Positions 1 to 11,253 of a stretch of DNA of 64,000 nucleotides are shown in pieces (positions within the stretch are counted from its first letter, which is position 1; each line of letters begins with the position of its first letter). The position numbers were made by a program, and so were the translations under genes. Where the stretch lies: contig NC_085887.1 of NCBI RefSeq assembly GCF_035222375.1, positions 1,215,501 through 1,279,500 of the forward strand, given 5' to 3'. Below the pieces are notes generated by a model. The model was not told where the DNA came from and did not search any database. It saw only the letters and a program-made list of their open reading frames with translations. Source of the DNA: Podospora pseudocomata. Taxonomy: Eukaryota > Ascomycota > Sordariomycetes > Sordariales > Podosporaceae.

Positions 1-1785
1 TTGGAAGGGAGGGGGGTTATTTTTTCTTTTCACAACATCGTCTTGGATATTTTACTAGTTGTTTTTTGTCTGTTGTTTTTTGTCGATTATTGTCAATCTC
101 TTTGCGGGGGGTATTATTAATAAGAATCATCATCATATCATATCATGTCATCAATCATTGCAAAGCACCTAGTATATTTACCAGTTATCACGCTTCGTCA
201 TCAACACCCATCCATGTCTTTTGCTTCTGGGGTTACTTCCACAAGACACCATCAGCGGCCCTTCATTATCATGTCCATCATCAACAAACAGCGCCCAATT
301 CACCTCATCGGAAATCTCACCTGTTTGGTCTCTGCCACAGGTAGTCATCAATGATCGAAATTCACAACTCGAAAATGACCATGGCCATGGTTCCTGCCGG
401 GACCGAATCAACCATCTCGGTATCAATTCCCCAATTTTTATGCAGCAAGAAAATCAAGAAAAAGGGATTACATCATCCAACAAAACCTCCTCTTCGGTCC
501 CGACCCGACGACCATGAAATCGTGAAACAAAACGTGGCAGACACCATGATGACGGTTGCCCAGACAGGGTGGTGAAACGACAATGGCATCGGTTTCATTC
601 ATTTTCCACGTGGAGATCGGGGAGGAAGAGACGGACGGGCCGGCCGACAACGACGATGATGATGTGTGGGACGATGGGTTTGAGGGCCCGATTGAGACGG
701 AGCGGGTACCTGAGAGGTGTGTGACGGGTCGGTGTGGCCGATAATGGTAGGTGACGAGATGCGATGGCAGAGGGGTTCTTTGTGGAAGGGGCTGGCAGGC
801 TGTTCGGCAATCTTGGAGGTGAGAGAGATCAGAGCGATGAATCAAGAGGCATCGGTAGTGATATATGATGTCAGTACGTTGGAGGGAGCTATATTCAAGG
901 AATGATTGCCTATGGGGGTAGGTCTGATATGATGTTCTACCTGTACTGAGAAGGAACCGGAAGCGAGTGACGTTGGGGAGCACCTTCCTTGTCTATGGAC
1001 TGGTAGCAGATTGGGAAGGCACATGTGGAGTTTGAGGGAAGGAGCTCCCGACTATCACTCGATATCAATTTGTAATGGCATCTTCTAAGTTCATGCAATA
1101 GCTGATGCCAACTGCATCGCCTGCGGACGTAGACACGATGAGAATAGCCATCCGACAAAGACCAAAGTGGCAGCCCATGCTCTGAGAGAAAGAGGGTATG
1201 GTTCGGGACACCAGGTACGAATACGCTGCGATTCTTTGAGCAAAGACAAAAGAAGAGGTTATCGTCTTCCGGGGAGACGGCAGAACCGAACTGGCATTGG
1301 AGGGTTTGCGGCTCACCCGATGGGCAGGAGTTTAACCTCCACTGCCAGTTCCATCAGACGATGTCAACGTCATGGCTCTCAAACTCGTCGAACTTTCGAC
1401 GCAGGAGCGGGTCGAGATCAAAATTTGATAATGCTAAAGATTTCTATCGGCTGGCTTTGTTGGAGACCAAAGGGAGGGTGGATGTGGCGTAGACTCGCTC
1501 ATTCATGGCTAGTGAGCCGCCATAAAGAGAGGAGCGAGATACTCGAAACCTGATATCAGGGGTTAAACGCACAGTGACAACTTCTTTGTCGACCACCGGC
1601 TTCCTCCGTCTCCACTACACATTTCATCAAGTTTTAAGTTCTGTCTCCTCACCATCCCACGTGGCCATGAATGATGCTCGTTGGGTCCAAGGGAGTTCAT
1701 CTGATCCAGCTGAACTAGTTCGGACCAGCAACACACGGCCTTGATCGATTCTACGGGGTAAGGTATTCACCACTCAAAAGGAAGG
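1..1785. other. left-edge intergenic DNA
   Basis: No supported gene. Short open frames occur on both strands but overlap each other, have no recognisable domain and show no intron logic. The right end must hold the promoter of the hypothetical gene that starts at 1786. I see no tRNA, repeat family or transposon remnant here. Confidence 0.5.
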
Positions 1786-3108
1786 ATGCATTCCACTGAG
1801 CCTTCGCCAACCGAGAGGGGGCGCGCCAGACTTCCGTCTCTCCCTCAGGCTATTGGTACTTGGGATGAGGAGGTTGATCACCACATCAACGGTCACCTCA
1901 AAGGTCATGCCAACAGCCAGGCTGCCAAGGCCAACGGCAAGACTGCTGCGAGGCCAAATGCACCCAAAAAGTCGCACACCTACGACTGTTCCCGGCCACA
2001 ACTTCCGGGGACTGCTGCCCCGGTGACGGCGCCCTCCTTCAGGGCGAACAGCTATGTAGCAGCTGTTCAAAGCCTCGACCCCCGACCGCTCGAGCAGCTG
2101 CACAACGAGCGGTCCTACCTCATCTACAACCTCCAAAAGCAGGGTCAGCGTGCCACCCGGCTCTTCCAAAAGTATGCCGCTCTCGAGGCCCTCAGGTCGG
2201 GCAACCAGACACCCGCCGAGGCCAAGAAGTCAAAAAGGGAGATGTCCTCTCTCAAGAACAAGATCAGCGAAAGCACCCAGCAAGAGCAGCTCATCCTCAT
2301 CCGCCTCGGCGAGCTCCACATTGAGCTCCAAAACCGAGACCGCTGGATGCAAGTCCACCAGCCTCTCCCTCCTCAGCTGCTCCCCATCATGCAGCAATAT
2401 CCCCCCATTCTCGCTGCGGCTACCGCCGGCGTGCATTACCATCCCCAAGGGCAATATTACGAAGAACCCCCCTTGACCGCCACCGCGACCCCCTTCTCTC
2501 CTGGGGGAGGAGAAGAGTACTTTTACGAGAACGAGGAGATCTACGAAGAAGACGACCCAGGGCGCCACCCCGCCGCCCTGGACCCAATGTCCCCTTGCTT
2601 CACTCCCGCGGTGCAATTCTCAGAAGACATCTGGTCCCGCTCACTCCGGCCCACCTCTGACAATCATGGTCTCGAGGAAATCGGCCCCAAGACTGCGATT
2701 CCCGAACCGGGCTCTTCCTCCTCTGCGACTACAGAAGAGTCCGATATCCCAGGGCAGTCAATGCCCATCAAGCAAGAGGAGCTGGAGTCCTACCCCGGAA
2801 CTGAGACCGATAATGACGCTCCTGTTCCCCCTACTGCTATCCGGGTCACTACCACTACCACTACCACGACGAGACAGGAAGAAGATCCCGAGTCGTCTGG
2901 TGAGGAGGTGGTCAACGTGAATGACTCGACCTGGGCCACGGAGGAGGACGACTCCGAGCCGGAGGATGTCAACGCGTGGAAGAAGAAGCTGAAGAGGCTG
3001 AGCCATCATGCTGTTCCCTTGGCGCTGAGGGCGAGGGATAAGAGGATGAGCTTACCGAGTTCGAAGGACTTGTGGCCGAGGAGCAGGAAGAATAGTTTGG
3101 CTTCCTAG
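1786..3108 (+). CDS. hypothetical protein with central coiled coil and acidic C-terminal half
   Basis: Uninterrupted 440-codon frame, not recognised as a named family. Residues 1-80 are low complexity. Residues about 95-195 are rich in charged and Leu/Gln residues, with long helical stretches (RSYLIYNLQKQGQR, RLGELHIELQNRDRW) that suggest a coiled coil or helical bundle. Residues about 240-400 are acidic and disordered, with a run of eight Thr and many Glu/Asp clusters (EEYFYENEEIYEEDD, EEDDSEPEDVNAW). The last 40 residues are basic and look conserved (WKKKLKRLSHHAVPLALRARDKR, then PSSKDLWPRSRKNS), including possible phosphorylation sites. Codon use is biased toward C/G in third position, as in the surrounding real genes. 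The downstream gene is on the other strand, so transcripts converge at 3.1-3.5 kb. Role unknown; a regulatory or scaffold protein is only a guess. An upstream non-coding exon cannot be excluded. Confidence 0.75.
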   Translation: MHSTEPSPTERGRARLPSLPQAIGTWDEEVDHHINGHLKGHANSQAAKANGKTAARPNAPKKSHTYDCSRPQLPGTAAPVTAPSFRANSYVAAVQSLDPRPLEQLHNERSYLIYNLQKQGQRATRLFQKYAALEALRSGNQTPAEAKKSKREMSSLKNKISESTQQEQLILIRLGELHIELQNRDRWMQVHQPLPPQLLPIMQQYPPILAAATAGVHYHPQGQYYEEPPLTATATPFSPGGGEEYFYENEEIYEEDDPGRHPAALDPMSPCFTPAVQFSEDIWSRSLRPTSDNHGLEEIGPKTAIPEPGSSSSATTEESDIPGQSMPIKQEELESYPGTETDNDAPVPPTAIRVTTTTTTTTRQEEDPESSGEEVVNVNDSTWATEEDDSEPEDVNAWKKKLKRLSHHAVPLALRARDKRMSLPSSKDLWPRSRKNSLAS

Positions 3109-3520
3109 GCAAGGTTAATATTCTTTTTATTTTATTTTTACGTTTAACGACAGAAGAAAGGTTAAGACCTTTATTAGAAAGCGATAACCTGACAAGAGTA
3201 GGGACAGAGAGGGGTATGTATAAATAAGCATCATCAAAACAAACAACATATAAAAGAGGTTGGGGCCGGCGGTGGGGGGGCGTGTTGGGAATGTTTTGTT
3301 GGCGTTTTTGCTTTTTCGTTATCTTATTATGAGCAGTTATGATCAGATCAGACTGGTACTGGAAAGCAGGGAAAACTTGTACTATAAATTACCTACCCTA
3401 CCTACCCCATATGTTTTGCAAATATATACTCTAGTGTGTTGTCTCTCATAGCTGACCACCGCCAAACACTTGACTCGCTTTGCTGTTTCGCTCAGATGCC
3501 CATCTCTTATCATTCCTCCA
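3109..3520. other. convergent 3' intergenic region
   Basis: Lies between two convergent genes and should carry both 3' UTRs. Contains T-rich stretches just after the stop at 3108 and a CCTACCCTACCTACCCC run near 3390-3407. No gene seen. Confidence 0.5.
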
Positions 3521-4400
3521 TCAAGCAAACTCCCCATTAACCCCATCATCAAACCCCATCTGCTGCGCCGACAACCTCTTCTGCCGTCTCGCCTCACTAG
3601 CACTAGGTGGCGGAGGGGGAAGATTGAAGCCCCCTCCCCCGTTTCCAGGTGGTGGCGGCAAAGCAAAACTATTCAGACTCTTCCGCCCTCCTCCCTCCTC
3701 CTCCTCCTTCTTCTCCCCCCCTTGTCCCTGGTTTCGTCTCCCAAACTTCCCCCCGAGATTAATCGTAATCGTCTCCCCCTCCTTCAGACTCCAATCCTTC
3801 TTCTCCTCAGTCTTTTCCTTCTTCTCCCTTTCCGGCTGCTGCTGCCCCCCAAAACCTAGCGATTTCCCGCACTCCTGCAACGCCAAATTGAAATCAAAAG
3901 CGTCGCTCCGCTCCTCAAACCCGACACCTAACGTCGCCTTTTTTCCCGTCCCGGGGTCGGACACTCTTAATGCGAAGAACCGGGAGGAGTCGCTGCATGG
4001 GGTGACGATTGCGGGTGTGGTGTAGGGCGCTGCTGCGAATAACTGAGGTTGTCCATTATTATCCGAGGAGCTGGTGGTTGACTCGAGCAAGATATCGACT
4101 TTGAGCTCGGTAGTCTCAGGCGAGAGCGACGTCTCGAGGATGCGAAGGCGGGAGGTAAAGATTGGGTTTTGGGGGAGGGAGGTCCAGGAGCTGGCTAGGT
4201 AGGTTGATGAGGAAGGGGAGGAGGGGGGGAGGGTGTAGATGTGGACTTTGGGGGTTATGTCTACAGGTATAAAGTTAGCTGGGGGTGGGGGGGTGAAAGG
4301 GAGGGGGAGAGGGGGGATCAAACGAACGGAGGACTCGGACGATGGCGTCTGGGGGGAGGGGTTGGCCTGTGGCGGGGTCGATGGTGGTGGCTGGGTCCAT
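3521..4400 (-). CDS. NECAP-family adaptin-ear-binding coat protein (DUF1681)
   Basis: Two exons on the minus strand: 4400-4328 and 4260-3521, intron 4327-4261 (donor GTTCGT, branch AGCTAAC, acceptor TAG), phase 1; about 270 aa. The join gives DAIVRVLHITPKVHIYTLPP, the usual start of the NECAP PH-like fold. Family hallmarks follow: LFAAAPYTTPAIVTPCSDSSRFFALRV, then GVGFEERSDAFDFNLALQE, then a Lys/Glu-rich linker, KEGETITINLGG and a proline-rich tail. NECAP proteins bind AP-2 and accessory proteins during clathrin-mediated endocytosis at the plasma membrane (family knowledge). I chose the ATG at 4400 because MDPAT...TGQPLPPDAI is the usual fungal N-terminus; an in-frame ATG at 4457 would add 19 residues. 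The donor is somewhat atypical but is the only one that restores the frame at the conserved position. Confidence 0.88.
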
Positions 4401-5103
4401 ATTGGGTGAGAGGAGGTGAGCAAACACTGTTGGAGAGATAGTTGTTGTTGTTGTCAAGCGCTGAGGTCAAAAGATGGGATAAGTTGGAATGATATATATA
4501 TCCCAGACACAAGAGGACCCTGAAACAAGGCGCCTGTTTATGCAAGCGGGACCCTGGATCTGATGCTGGCTGGGGAAGCTGTCTCCCCATGCACATCACC
4601 CCGCTTGCTCCCGTTGCCTAGCTCGGTGCCCCGCTTTAATCGTCGGAGCGTCCCTGTCAGAGGTCAAAGTTCTAGGTGGAGAACAGGTGAGAAAGAGCGG
4701 CTATGCTTCTTCAGTTACATGACGACGAGTCACATATGAATGCGCATTGTGTTATATGTGCCACGTTTTGTTGGACCTCGAGTCTGTAAGAAGGGCATTG
4801 TCCCTCGACGTACATGGCAGTAGCTGTGTAACGTACCTTGGACTCCTCAGGCTAGCTGCGACCAAGGTGCTTCTATTTCAGAAACGAAGCCTGGACACGA
4901 AGCTCACTGCGCCCTTTCTAGACCTAGGATCACGAACTGCTATAGCGGAACATCATAGGCCGGCCCATTATTTGCTGGGCAGGCAGTCACAGATAGCAGC
5001 AGTTCAAGCTGTAAAGGGTGCTTGTGAAGCTGTCACTTATGGACGTCTATAGACGTCTAATCCGAATAGGTATCCAACCCTTGAAATATCCAAAACCGTT
5101 CAC
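4401..5103. other. intergenic, NECAP upstream / modin-family gene 3' side
   Basis: Holds the NECAP promoter (TATA-like run at 4492-4501) and the 3' flank of the modin-family gene. An open frame at 4747-5052 (+) has no recognisable domain and I do not call it. Confidence 0.5.
4492..4501 (-). promoter_or_regulatory. TATA-like box upstream of the NECAP gene
   Basis: An uninterrupted TATATATATATC-type run lies about 92-101 bp upstream of the chosen NECAP start on the minus strand, a plausible TATA position. A short GTT repeat (about 4440-4453) sits between it and the gene. Confidence 0.35.
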
Positions 5104-7012
5104 CTAAATAATATACACTGGCAACCGACTCCCCAACAGTTCACTCTTTGGCATCTGCACATCATTCTGATCAAAGTTGTGCAGCAGCAGCCAGCAAATC
5201 ATCCGAAATACCAGCGTGCACCACACCGTGTTCCGCCCCGGGTCTATCCTCGCTTCCGTGTCGTCTTGAGCAAGCCGGGGTGTGGGTGCTGGTTTGTCGT
5301 CCGCCGGTTGCCGCAACTCGGCTTCGATCTGGCGTGTTTTCTCGCCGTTGGAGTCGAAGCTGGCGCCTTCTTCCAGCCGAGCCCACAGGAATCGGGACGG
5401 GTCTGGTAAGCCAATGTCTGTGACTATTGGGCGGACGTCATCGAAGTAGGCTGCCATGAATTCCGCCTCGCGCTCGCCGCGTGGCGCATTGAGTAGGTTG
5501 ACGAGCGAGCGGATAGGCTTTTCGCCATGCTCTGGGTTGAGGGCCGAATGCACGGTGTGGATGTGTCGCTGAATCACATCTAGAACCAGCGGCTTGGGAA
5601 CCGCCGCGAGGATGGCGTCGGCTGCGCTGATGGAGTCATTCAGGACATTGAGTTGCTTGGGGTCATAGCCTTCATCCTTTGTAGGGGGCAGGCTTTCTCT
5701 CAATATGGCCGCTTGCTCGGCTAATACTTCCAGGTCGGACGACGTCCGCTTCGAGTCGTCCCGTGCAGCGATTGTATCGAGATGATGGGAAAAGGCCGTG
5801 AGGAGTAACCTCAATGAGAAAGCCCTCGTCTCCCAGGCATATATGGTGGGGTTCGGAAGATAGGTGTAACAACGGTCCTTTTGATGGAGAGTGCGGCCGA
5901 GCATTCCTAGAAGTTCGAAAATAACTATCACCGGATTAGCATTGACTTCAAGTAAAGGGGTGAGGCTAAATACTTGGGAAAAAGTGGTTTTGTCGGGAAT
6001 GTCCCTTCGAGAAATGCTCAATCGTGTTGCTGTCGCATCCTATCAGAGAGAGTGTCGCAGCGATCTCTCGACGGCTTCCTAGCTGCAATGTCTTGAGCTC
6101 CTTCTGCCTCCTGGTCGCATCAGGATTACGCAGGGTTTTATCCTCCCAGTCTCGAAGGCGATAGATCGTTGGTACGTTTCCATAGCAGAGCTCCTTTACT
6201 TCCTCCGTCGGGATCACGCGATGGTTCCTGAAGTTCGTGATGCCCGTCTTTGCAAACGTAAAGACGAGACCAAACTCGCGCACTCGGTATCCGTGGATGC
6301 TCATTCCATTTCCCTCGGCTCGATACACATCCTCGTCCTGGTCGAACCTCTTCCAATAGAGGCCTAATGTCGCCGTGAGCTCGATCAGGTGGGTAATGGT
6401 TGTCGTGGCATAAGGCCGACGTAAAACGGACGTCTCATCGAATGTGCGGATGGTGCTTTGGACGCCGACAGCCAAAGTCGGAAACTCAAAATTGCGTGAT
6501 ATCCTTGAAATCCCACCAGCATTGACCCCTTCAACACTGCGCCACATGTCCATTTCCCAGGCTATCGAGTCTCTCTCCATCCCTTGAATCGTCTCCAGCA
6601 ACCTCACCCAAGACGCCCGCTCGTTATGAACTGTATGAATCTTCTTATCTCCGAAGCTCGAGGGGCCAGGATCCGGATCGTAGATCACTCTGGTATCCTC
6701 ACAGCTCTGGCGCGAGCCATCGATATACCAGATCGGCTTGCCTTGAACAGGGCCGCGCGCATTGTTGCGAGGAGCGAGGAAGATGACCGGTAGCTCAGCT
6801 TCTGTCACGGTCCGTCGTCCCCGCGAGAAGGATAACAAGCCGTAAGTCTTCGTTTTTCTGTAGTCGGCCCATTTGCCCATCATTCCGCTGTCCCAGTGGT
6901 CGAAGCCGGTGGGGTGAGAAAACAAATGGGCGGCAAGAAAAACGACCGAGACGATGAATGCGCCAGCAGCTAGAATAATGGCGGCGATGCCGACGCCATC
7001 GGCCTCAGCCAT
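5104..7012 (-). CDS. modin-family fungal protein, membrane-anchored
   Basis: Two exons on the minus strand: 7012-5974 and 5924-5104, intron 5973-5925 (49 nt; donor GTATTT, branch ATGCTAATC, acceptor TAG), giving 619 aa. Without the intron the locus looks frameshifted; with it the frame reads through to IIFELLGMLGRTLH, as expected for the family. Residues about 8-30 form one N-terminal transmembrane helix (IAAIILAAGAFIVSVVFLAA). The body is soluble, with family-like blocks LIGCDSNTIEHF, TYLPNPTIYAW and the C-terminal WCTLVFRMICWLLLHNFDQ...VQMPKSELLGSRLPVYI. Proteins of this kind are annotated 'modin' in filamentous ascomycetes; I know of no firm biochemical function. The gene is divergent from the 608-aa gene at 7865, sharing an 852-bp intergenic region. 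The name rests on memory of family motifs, not on a search. Confidence 0.75.
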
Positions 7013-7864
7013 GTTGTGGTGTTAGATTCTAATTTTCCACACACGAGCAGAGTGAACCACAAGGGTGATTGCTGAGGTCGAGTCGTATGTCGCCGACAGC
7101 GACGTCAGACGCGGAGCTGGAGATGTTCGAGGCTAATGTAGACAGAGGGCAGAAAGCCTTAACGCCGACGCCGTTGGAGAACTGATTGCGAGGGGTGATC
7201 CCATGTCGGTTTTGCAATGCCAGCGTCGCAAATGCAGGCTGGCAGCAAGGTTGACCGACCGACACCAGATATGGTCGTGAGTATGGGTCTCGATGCTCAG
7301 CTGCAGGCGTTCCGTCCAATGAAGGCGAATCAGCGAAACCTCAATTGACCATAGCCCGGGTGCATTCATGCAACTGTGCCGCAGGAATCACTGGACCGCT
7401 CCAGCCATCGCAGCTCATGTTGGCGGCTATAGGTCAAATTGGGCAGCGACAACACATAAGGGGCCACCCACTTGGTGTTGTGTTACTCCCAGCCTTGCCT
7501 TTGGCGCATCCCACGGCCACACCTCAGGGAAATTTGGCGCATGGGGTATTCCCCTCTCTTCATGCGACCGTCACGCTCTGTTCTGGCGGAGAACTTCTCC
7601 TGGGACAGTACTACGCCTCCGCGTGCCCCCATCGCCATCATCGCGAATTGCGAACTCGACGAAGGTGAGGCCTTGCGTGCCTTTCACTTCGCTCTCCACC
7701 CTGTGCTCCAGACCCGCCATTCGATCTATGCACCTCTCCAGCAGTAACCCGAAATACCGCCGACGCTCAGCCTAGGATAGCCAATTCAGCCCATCTGAAC
7801 ACGATAGAGTGACCTGGGGCAATAGGCTTCGGTCTAATCAGCCCAAGGTCATTCGCGAGGCGCA
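7013..7864. promoter_or_regulatory. shared divergent promoter region of the modin-family gene and its neighbour
   Basis: 852 bp between the starts of two genes transcribed away from each other, so it should contain both promoters. No clear TATA box. The open frames at 7345-7775 (+) overlap one another and are not supported as genes. Confidence 0.5.
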
Positions 7865-9760
7865 ATGGAGGCAATCTCACTCTTTGGGACGATCCTTAGT
7901 ATCATCACAACTTTCCGCGATGCCTTCCCGTCCCTCGCTTCCGACGCGACCGATTGGAAGAACTACGAATTCTTCGACCGCGCTCGCTGGGTGAAGCTGC
8001 TCAAGATCATAAAAAACATTGAAAAGTGGCAATGGCGGTGGATGGTGTATTCCGAGGAGGCGGGACAGCAAGGAAGCCTCCAGTCCAAGTTCTGGGGCTC
8101 TTCCGCTTCTGAAATAACAGAGCACGTCAAGTGTATCCAAGACGAGGTGGCCAAGCTGCAAAAGCTGCTCAACACTCGCAGGATTGACCGGGGAGGAGGT
8201 TGTTTCGGTGTCTTTAGGAAAAAGGGGCGGGATGTCTTGTTCCGATCGGGAGGCAACATAAACAGAATCCTCGAAACCCTTGACACGCTCGTCTTGGGCC
8301 TAGATACGATGAGCGACGAGGCCTACTGGCGTCTATGGAGACGTCAAGATTTTGGAGAAAAAGAACCACGGCCACCCGAGACCTCGGCTCTGCATCAGTT
8401 TGGACACCAGCACCACCTGGTGAAGCTTGCCATGCACACGTGGCTGACGTCCAACCAGCTTCGGGACTGCTGCTTGGGTAGGGGACGAAAACTCGAGTTG
8501 GATATCGAGCTCGACCTCTTCTTTCGCCAGCGCCCGCATGACGGGGTAGAACCAAGATCGCAAGTGATTGCAGAAGCATCTCAGACCAAAAGCCTCGGCT
8601 ACACTCTCCTAGTCAGCCAACCAGACTACATGAATAGGAGAAAAAGAATTCGCCTTACCCCAGATCCAGCTCGTGTGCCCGAGAGATGCAAGACGCTTTT
8701 CTCCGAAGCCTTCGACGTCGTTTCCGGTCATGCGGGTGGCGGTGAAGCAGGGCTCGAGCTGGTAACAAAAGGTCAACGCGTAACCATGAAGCTAGAAGAG
8801 CTTCAGAACGTCGTTGGCAACCTACCAGAGCCTACATCACTGCGCAGCCAACTAAGCTCGCAATCAGCGAGGGAGTCCTTGGACGACCCAGTACGCAAGA
8901 TCGATCATCAAATATGGAAAATGAAGCGAGCTTTCCACATTTCCGAGTTCTGCTTGCTCTTTTTCAAGTCCAAGTGGATGAGTTGGGTATGTAGCTGCAA
9001 TATCCAGGAGTATGACCTTTCGTCTCTCGACACTACTACCAACAGCACGTTCCTCGTCGACCAGCGGTATCTGTTTGCGGTTAAAGGCCTTAGCAGTGAC
9101 GACAAGGATGTGCCGCCAGCGGCTTGCGCTGCGGCACCAGCCACACCGAATGGGTCGGGCAATGGGACTGCGACGTTGAAGCCATGTTGGTGCCAGTCGA
9201 AGCTGAGCGATGATCCAAAGGACAAGAATGTGGCCTCGAGTCTGCAAAGATACCCCCTCTTTTCACTGGGGTTGATCTTGGTCGAGATTGGCTTGGGACG
9301 CCCGTTACAGGAAATCCAGGTCAACAAGGCTGTTGTTGACGTGAACTCGATATTCTTCGGATACCACGACTCTTCGACCTCGGACCCAATAGTCAAGAAA
9401 TCGCTCGAAGAATTGAGGCCGATTTTCAACGATGTCTTGGCTGACGACGACGACGATGAAGACAACAAGAGGGCGAAGAAAGCAGGAAGCGACTTCTATT
9501 CCGCCGTCAAGTTCTGCCTCAAGTCGAGAGACCCACCAGGCGTTGACAAGACAAAACTTGAAGAATTCTTTCTAGAGGTCGTGTGGAAGTAAGAACCCCG
9601 AGATACTGTATTGTGTGCTGTTTCATGGTTCTCTGAATGCTGACCAAATCACGGTAGGTTGCACAATATCCAAAAAGACTTGATCGAACAGCGCGATGAA
9701 CTCCTGCGTAATAAAGGCCAGCAGTTACTGCCGAGGAAGCAGACACAACAGGAGGCCTAA
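7865..9760 (+). CDS. fungal protein with N-terminal helical domain and C-terminal kinase-like remnant (DUF7580-like)
   Basis: Two exons: 7865-9588 and 9658-9760, intron 9589-9657 (donor GTAAGA, branch TGCTGAC, acceptor TAG), giving 608 aa. The second exon adds KLHNIQKDLIEQRDELLRNK and a basic tail. The N-terminus (MEAISLFGTILSIITTFRDAF) is a hydrophobic or amphipathic helix followed by a helical segment to about residue 150, a layout like HeLo/SesA-type N-terminal domains of fungal incompatibility and NLR-associated proteins. Near residues 455-480, RYPLFSLGLILVEIGLGRPL resembles helix F of a protein kinase, but no HRD or DFG motif is visible, as in DUF7580 proteins. Between them are a basic segment (NRRKRIRLTPDP) and a Cys-containing stretch (WCQSK). 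An acidic run DDDDDEDNK follows. Divergent from the modin-family gene. Function unknown; assignment is from architecture only. Confidence 0.7.
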
Positions 9761-10188
9761 GTAGATCGGGAAATGAAGGTATGATGAGCTTGGGGTGGTG
9801 TTGGGAAATGAGAATTCCAACGGGCCTCTCAATTTGTATCTAAGTCCTGCCACCTGATTGGCTTACACGCTGATAAGATAAGACCCCTCACCGTGGGGTG
9901 CACCATGGCGGGGCAGGCGGTCAGGCGTGGCATTTCGACCTGTCAATGGACGAAGCTTCCCATTGAGTCATCGAAACCGTAAATGGAAAGAACCTTGATG
10001 AATTAACTTTGGAGAACCCTCGAGGCCCTGAAACTTGCATCTTTAACCCTGCCAAATCTTAGCTCGAGTCAGACCCTTCCCAGCACAGACTTAACACCAA
10101 CAATCGCATGCTTAGACGCATCCCACTTCCACCCTTCTCACTCCATACATTCTACCGGCTCATCTACCAGCACATTTTCCACGACATC
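9761..10188. other. intergenic, eIF2B alpha promoter side
   Basis: 428 bp between two genes on the same strand. No gene or repeat seen; should hold the terminator of the upstream gene and the promoter of eIF2B alpha. Confidence 0.5.
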
Positions 10189-11253
10189 ATGGCTACCGAC
10201 GAAGAAACAAAGCCCGTCTCTACGGACCTCCCAGTCCACCCCAAGCCCCAAAATGAAGACTTCGACATCGTCGCGACCTACCGCAGCCTTCTGTCGTCAG
10301 ACAGGGAAATCACCATGCCCATTGCCGCCATCGAGTCCCTAATCGAGTTCCTCTCCGTAACCCCCTACGTAACCTCGATGGAGCTCGTCGAAAAGGTCAA
10401 GCACCAAAAGGCCCTCCTCCTCGCCTCGGCCCCGAACCCCCTCCCCATCCTCGCAGGCGCAGATCTCTTCGAGCAGTTCCTGCTCCGGTCGCTTAGGCCG
10501 CCACCGGCAGCATCCTCCAGCTCCAACCTGACCGAGCCCATGTCCTTCGACCAGACTCGCGAGCATCTCGTAGCCAACAAGCAACTATTTGCTCAGCGTG
10601 CCCAAGCAGCAAGGGACAACATCGCCATCTGGGGCACCCGTTACGTCTCAGACGAGAAGATTGTCCTCACCGCTGGCGGGTCAAGAACAGTAACCAAGAT
10701 TCTTCTGAGGGCGGCGACAGACCAGTCAAAGCACTTCAAAGTAATCTACATTACCGAACCAACCAACACCCGCTCCCAAGCGGCCGTGGATGAGCTCCGC
10801 CAAGCGGGCCTCGAAGTCGAGACAATCGTCCCCAACAAGGTCGCTTATGTTCTTGCCAACCAAAAGAAGATCAACCTTGTTCTGGTGGGGACAGAGGCTA
10901 TCATGCAAAATGGAGGTATTATCTCCGGAATGGGCACCGCTCAGCTGGCAGCTTTGGTAAAAGCCATCCCCGGAGGAATGAAGAGGTTTTATGTCGCGGC
11001 AGAGACGCACAAGATTGTGAGGAAGACGCCGATCGCGTATCCAATCGTGAAGAAAATGGGAGTGAGGCAGAGGGATATCACACGCTTTGAGAATATTGGC
11101 GTGGATCTGAACAATGAGCTGGTTAAGGAGCAGCTACTTCAGGAGAGTGATGAGGTGGACTATACGGATCCGGAGCTGATTGATGGTATTATTACGGAGC
11201 AGGGCGTTAAGATGACGTGGCAGATTTGGGAGTTGGTTGATGATTACATATAA
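10189..11253 (+). CDS. GCN3: translation initiation factor eIF2B subunit alpha (GCN3 orthologue)
   Basis: Intronless frame, 354 aa from the ATG at 10189 (context ACATCATGGC). eIF2B is the guanine-nucleotide exchange factor for eIF2; the alpha subunit is regulatory and senses phosphorylated eIF2 in general amino-acid control (established for yeast Gcn3). Visible family blocks: an N-terminal helical region (DFDIVATYRSLLSSDREITMPIAAIESLIEFL), then LADLFEQFLLR-like helices and the Rossmann-like C-terminal half with KVIYITEPTNTRSQAA, LVLVGTEAIMQNGGIISGMGTAQLA and FYVAAETHKIVRKTPIAYP. A short insertion rich in Pro/Ala/Ser (residues about 110-125) is fungal. An in-frame ATG at 10108 would add 27 residues unlike the family, so I prefer 10189. 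Length is slightly above the 305 aa of yeast because of the longer N-terminus and insertion. Confidence 0.95.
   Translation: MATDEETKPVSTDLPVHPKPQNEDFDIVATYRSLLSSDREITMPIAAIESLIEFLSVTPYVTSMELVEKVKHQKALLLASAPNPLPILAGADLFEQFLLRSLRPPPAASSSSNLTEPMSFDQTREHLVANKQLFAQRAQAARDNIAIWGTRYVSDEKIVLTAGGSRTVTKILLRAATDQSKHFKVIYITEPTNTRSQAAVDELRQAGLEVETIVPNKVAYVLANQKKINLVLVGTEAIMQNGGIISGMGTAQLAALVKAIPGGMKRFYVAAETHKIVRKTPIAYPIVKKMGVRQRDITRFENIGVDLNNELVKEQLLQESDEVDYTDPELIDGIITEQGVKMTWQIWELVDDYI

Noticed and set aside
5925-6021. apparent frameshift between two minus-strand frames
   Set aside because: Resolved as a normal 49-nt intron (5973-5925) with branch point; the gene is intact.
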